From Isoetes taiwanensis (Eukaryota > Streptophyta > Lycopodiopsida > Isoetales > Isoetaceae), in NCBI GenBank assembly GCA_021234155.1, contig JAJEKV010000090.1, positions 3,523,631-3,587,630 of the forward strand: a stretch of DNA of 64,000 nt, written 5' to 3'. A program made the position numbers and the translations under genes. Below, piece by piece: positions 61,001 to 64,000 of the stretch (position 1 is the stretch's first letter; each line of letters opens with the position of its first letter). A model generated the notes under the pieces. The model worked only from the letters and a program-made list of their open reading frames with translations, ran no database searches and was not told where the DNA came from.

Positions 61001-64000
61001 ATTAGGTATTATTAAATTTATAAATTCTAACCTTCAAGAATATCCGCCACGCTTGGCTTAAGGCCGGTGTGTATGGCAGGTGTCAACATGCGTGGGATGA
61101 TGGGGGCAAAAACAATGCGAGAAATTTCACAAAAATAGATTTATGTTCTCGGGCCAGGATGTCACCGCATGGGCCATTTTGCGGCTTGCATTTGAAGTCT
61201 GTGTGGAGGATTCCGAACAAGCTTTGGTACCGTATCAGCTTGCACTATAACCATCGGGGACGTAGACCGCTCTCTTGACCGCTTTTTCCGCAGACATAAA
61301 TGATTACATTGGCGACCTTTGGCGATCGTATCGATGCCTCCAAAACTCTAGAGTGCATGCAGTAAGTCAATCCTGTCACATGGCAAGGCTTTTATAAAGT
61401 GAGGTACCGTATCTCGGATATGCCCCGCGGCAAATTTTCTTCACAAAGCCCGTGCGCATTGTTGGATAAAGCAAATGCATATGCTCATGAAGCAGTTTGG
61501 TTCTTATGGTGTGGTCTTCCGCTTTCATTGATCTATAATCCAAAGTGTTTTGCCTTATTCCTGTGTTCTAAATTCCTTTCTGGGCAAATAACCTGTTTTC
61601 GTAATTGAAGAAGTGGGATTTAATGGGTTTATGAAGTCGCGCAGGTTCGATTTGAACAAACATGTGAAGATATCCTCGCGAGCCAGGTAAGATGTTTTAT
61701 CTCTGAGGTATAGATTCTACTTTTCAAATTTTTAAGAGGGATGTTAAATGTTTAAGTGATATTTGTCTTGTGTTTGTGTTTCAGAGTATTGAATGTTTCC
61801 TCTAACGCGTAAAATATCTTTTTCAAGATGCCCCTGCTGTCTTCCTCTGGTGGAAACGTGCTACTCTAATCCATTAAAATGATTTCAGGCAAACTACTGT
61901 TCTTTGTCTATGGACACATAGGATTTGAAAGTGAGGAAATCGGGCCAGCTCTTCCGATATGTTTCTCAAGTAAAATACAAGCCATCACAAGGTATTTCTT
62001 CCTTGTTCTCTTAATCTTAGATAACCATGTTGCACTCTATAGGCTAAGGTCTTGCTAGGTTTTGTTTGACTTTCGTATAGCCGGTATAGACATTGTCAAT
62101 TTCCATTTTAAAAGTCTACAAGTATTCAATAACATGTTGTGGGTTTGAATATCTTCAAGTAAGAGCAAAAATGTGATGATCTAGGTGTGATGTTTGCTCA
62201 AGAGTTGCACTTTGACAATACATTTTATACATTTGTATCTTATTTTTATGTGCGTAGTATTTTGAGCTATTGATCCATTATAGTGGAAGATCGCCAAAGA
62301 ACATCTCTCTCAAGGCATCAAGTGTGCATTTCATTTGAATATCACAGGATTTGCTTGCAATGTAGGTATGCCACACCCACGGTGAAAAAATTGACTATCT
62401 CTTTATAATAATATGGAGGAAACATATCTTACATGAGCTCTATCCCCATTTCGTTCTACATGGTGATGATGTAGCCGCATTTATTTGAGTGATCTTGATG
62501 GAAATGTTTATCTAAATTTGTGGAGTCGAGCACTTCTCAACATATACCTGGGACCCTAATTGGGTTAAAATGAAAGTTCAAAGAAACCGGCCTTTATTTA
62601 GGTGGGCTGCTTAATGCTTCAGGATTAATGTACCTCGACAAGGCGGTTTGCAGCTTTTCATGTTAGGGTGTGCTTCTTTGCTTCCCTCATCCATTGTGAA
62701 GCCAAACCACTCTAGTAGAGATTTGAGATCACCTCTAAAAATTATTTCAATTTCAAAAGGGAATTTGTAACGCTGATAAGTCCCCGCTGGTGTTCATGGT
62801 AGCCATGGTGAAATAAATACTATGTTTTCTCTAGTTAATGTGTTAGGCAAAAGCCCATTCTAGGAATTTTTGGGTGCAGGAATCGTGGTCGGGGAATTAA
62901 GAAAATCATGAGCCATATTTCCGAATGTGATTTTTCCTCTTGTGACTTTACATCGGCATAGCGGTGGTGTCACGGAAGGTACCGCTCTATGGTTTTAGTC
63001 AAATCGTGGTTTTAAAGTATTTTCAAATCTTAAAAAATCCAGAGTGTACTTCAATAGACGTAAACTTAATTTTATGCAAACAAACCTTTATGATTTTATA
63101 TTTGGGCTCATGCTCGAAGGACTTCAAATCGGTAATACGCGAAACGTTGAGGTTTCTTCAATATTGTGAAACAATGGAAGCCGAGGAAAACAAACCTTTG
63201 GCGATTTTACATTTGGTCATAGCCGGATGGCTTCAAATTGGTATGAAATCAGGTTGAGGCTTTCTTCAATATTCTCAAACAATGGAAGCCGAGGAGGAAG
63301 GGTAATCAAGGAAAGATCTTTTGGCAGTAGTATGGTTCCGTCCGAGAGTGCGTCGTTGTGATAAGGTATGGAATCCTATTTACCATCCCAAACATTTTAA
63401 GCTCAATCAGATGTTACAATATTCTTCTAAGATGCTGAAAGTTTGATAGATTAGCTCCCGCCTTTCAGCCATGTTGCAAAAAGAAAGTGCTTGGTCGCTA
63501 ATCTTAATTTGCAAATACTAGTCTCAGACAAATTTTGTAATGCCCTGGTCGCCTCGGTAATTTGTTGATCTTGGTGGATGATTCTAGCATTCATAAGTCC
63601 GGGCTTTCCTTTTATTTGGGGACTTTCTTTTGATAATGCATGTCTATTTGCGGTGTTCACATATCGAGCCTACCGCTGAAAATCTTCCATATGGCAAAAT
63701 CGCAGAAGGAATTTGTCAACTTTGATGGACCGCTCTCCCTCAGACGGAGTTCGAAGTTTTGCAATTCAAAGTCGAAATGATCGTACTTTCAAAGTAAATC
63801 ACTTAATTCCGTAGTACAATTCAACTTATCGTGATTTTAAACATATAGGTACATATTTGTGGGATGCTTTTATAAAGTTGTACCTCTATAGTTCTTGATT
63901 CATTTGTCTCTTTATTTAACTAGCACCCCATAAAATGTTGCAAGTCATTGATGGTGTAAGAATGATGACAGCACATGTAACCTCGAACGAAGTACAACAA
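61001..64000. other. No recognisable gene
   Basis: Short open frames only (for example 61069-61278 and 62964-63257 on +), with no domain or consistent splice model. Contains the 110-bp duplication at 63079-63296. Confidence 0.4.
63079..63296 (+). repeat. 110-bp tandem duplication
   Basis: AACAAACCTTTATGATTTTA...CAATGGAAGCCGAGGA at 63079-63188 is followed by a diverged copy at 63189-63296 (AACAAACCTTTGGCGATTTT...). The first copy and the start of the second share an open + frame, which closes at TGA near 63255. Confidence 0.88.

Overview
This window looks like nuclear DNA of a flowering plant. The evidence is spliced genes with GT-AG introns, a SEX4-type starch phosphatase gene, plant L1-type LINEs, copia and gypsy retroelement pieces, and large AT-rich spacers with simple repeats. 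I cannot tell the species or whether it is a monocot or eudicot.

Layout. 1-4749: a decayed L1-type LINE on the + strand, with endonuclease and reverse transcriptase remnants and a poly(A) end. 6572-8350: a second copy of the same LINE family on the - strand. 8.7-20.2 kb: no recognised gene. It holds a roughly 170-bp direct repeat (11.43 and 17.29 kb), each copy starting with a hairpin and flanking a 4-kb pyrimidine-rich stretch. 20.3 kb: a copia fragment (primer-binding site plus start of gag), cut short and joined to about 3.3 kb of GC-richer unidentified sequence. 24.39-25.07 kb: an almost pure purine tract.

27.2-33.0 kb: a - strand SEX4 (phosphoglucan phosphatase) locus. Its first seven exons are open and carry an intact CX5R active site. 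The 3' exons, covering the end of the phosphatase domain and the starch-binding module, show stops and frameshifts, so the locus is probably a pseudogene or is mis-sequenced there. One intron holds a copia integrase scrap. 38.68-43.98 kb: the best gene of the window, eight exons on the - strand, all introns phase 0, encoding a 990-residue coiled-coil protein I do not recognise.

44-49.3 kb: spacer with an AGAAT microsatellite, an RTE-type LINE remnant and a 119-bp tandem array. 49.37-59.54 kb: a large LTR retrotransposon with two LTRs of about 1.64 kb and a polypurine tract before the 3' LTR, whose 6.9-kb interior has no recognisable gag-pol. 59.5-64 kb: unrecognised spacer with an AT palindrome, a 110-bp duplication and weak coding-like scraps.

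The two genes share no obvious pathway. SEX4 acts in chloroplast starch breakdown; the coiled-coil protein is unplaced. I found no convincing new multi-gene system. The most useful leads are the unknown coiled-coil gene, its duplicated splice acceptor, the half-decayed SEX4 locus, the large coding-poor LTR element, and several palindromic or strand-biased repeats.
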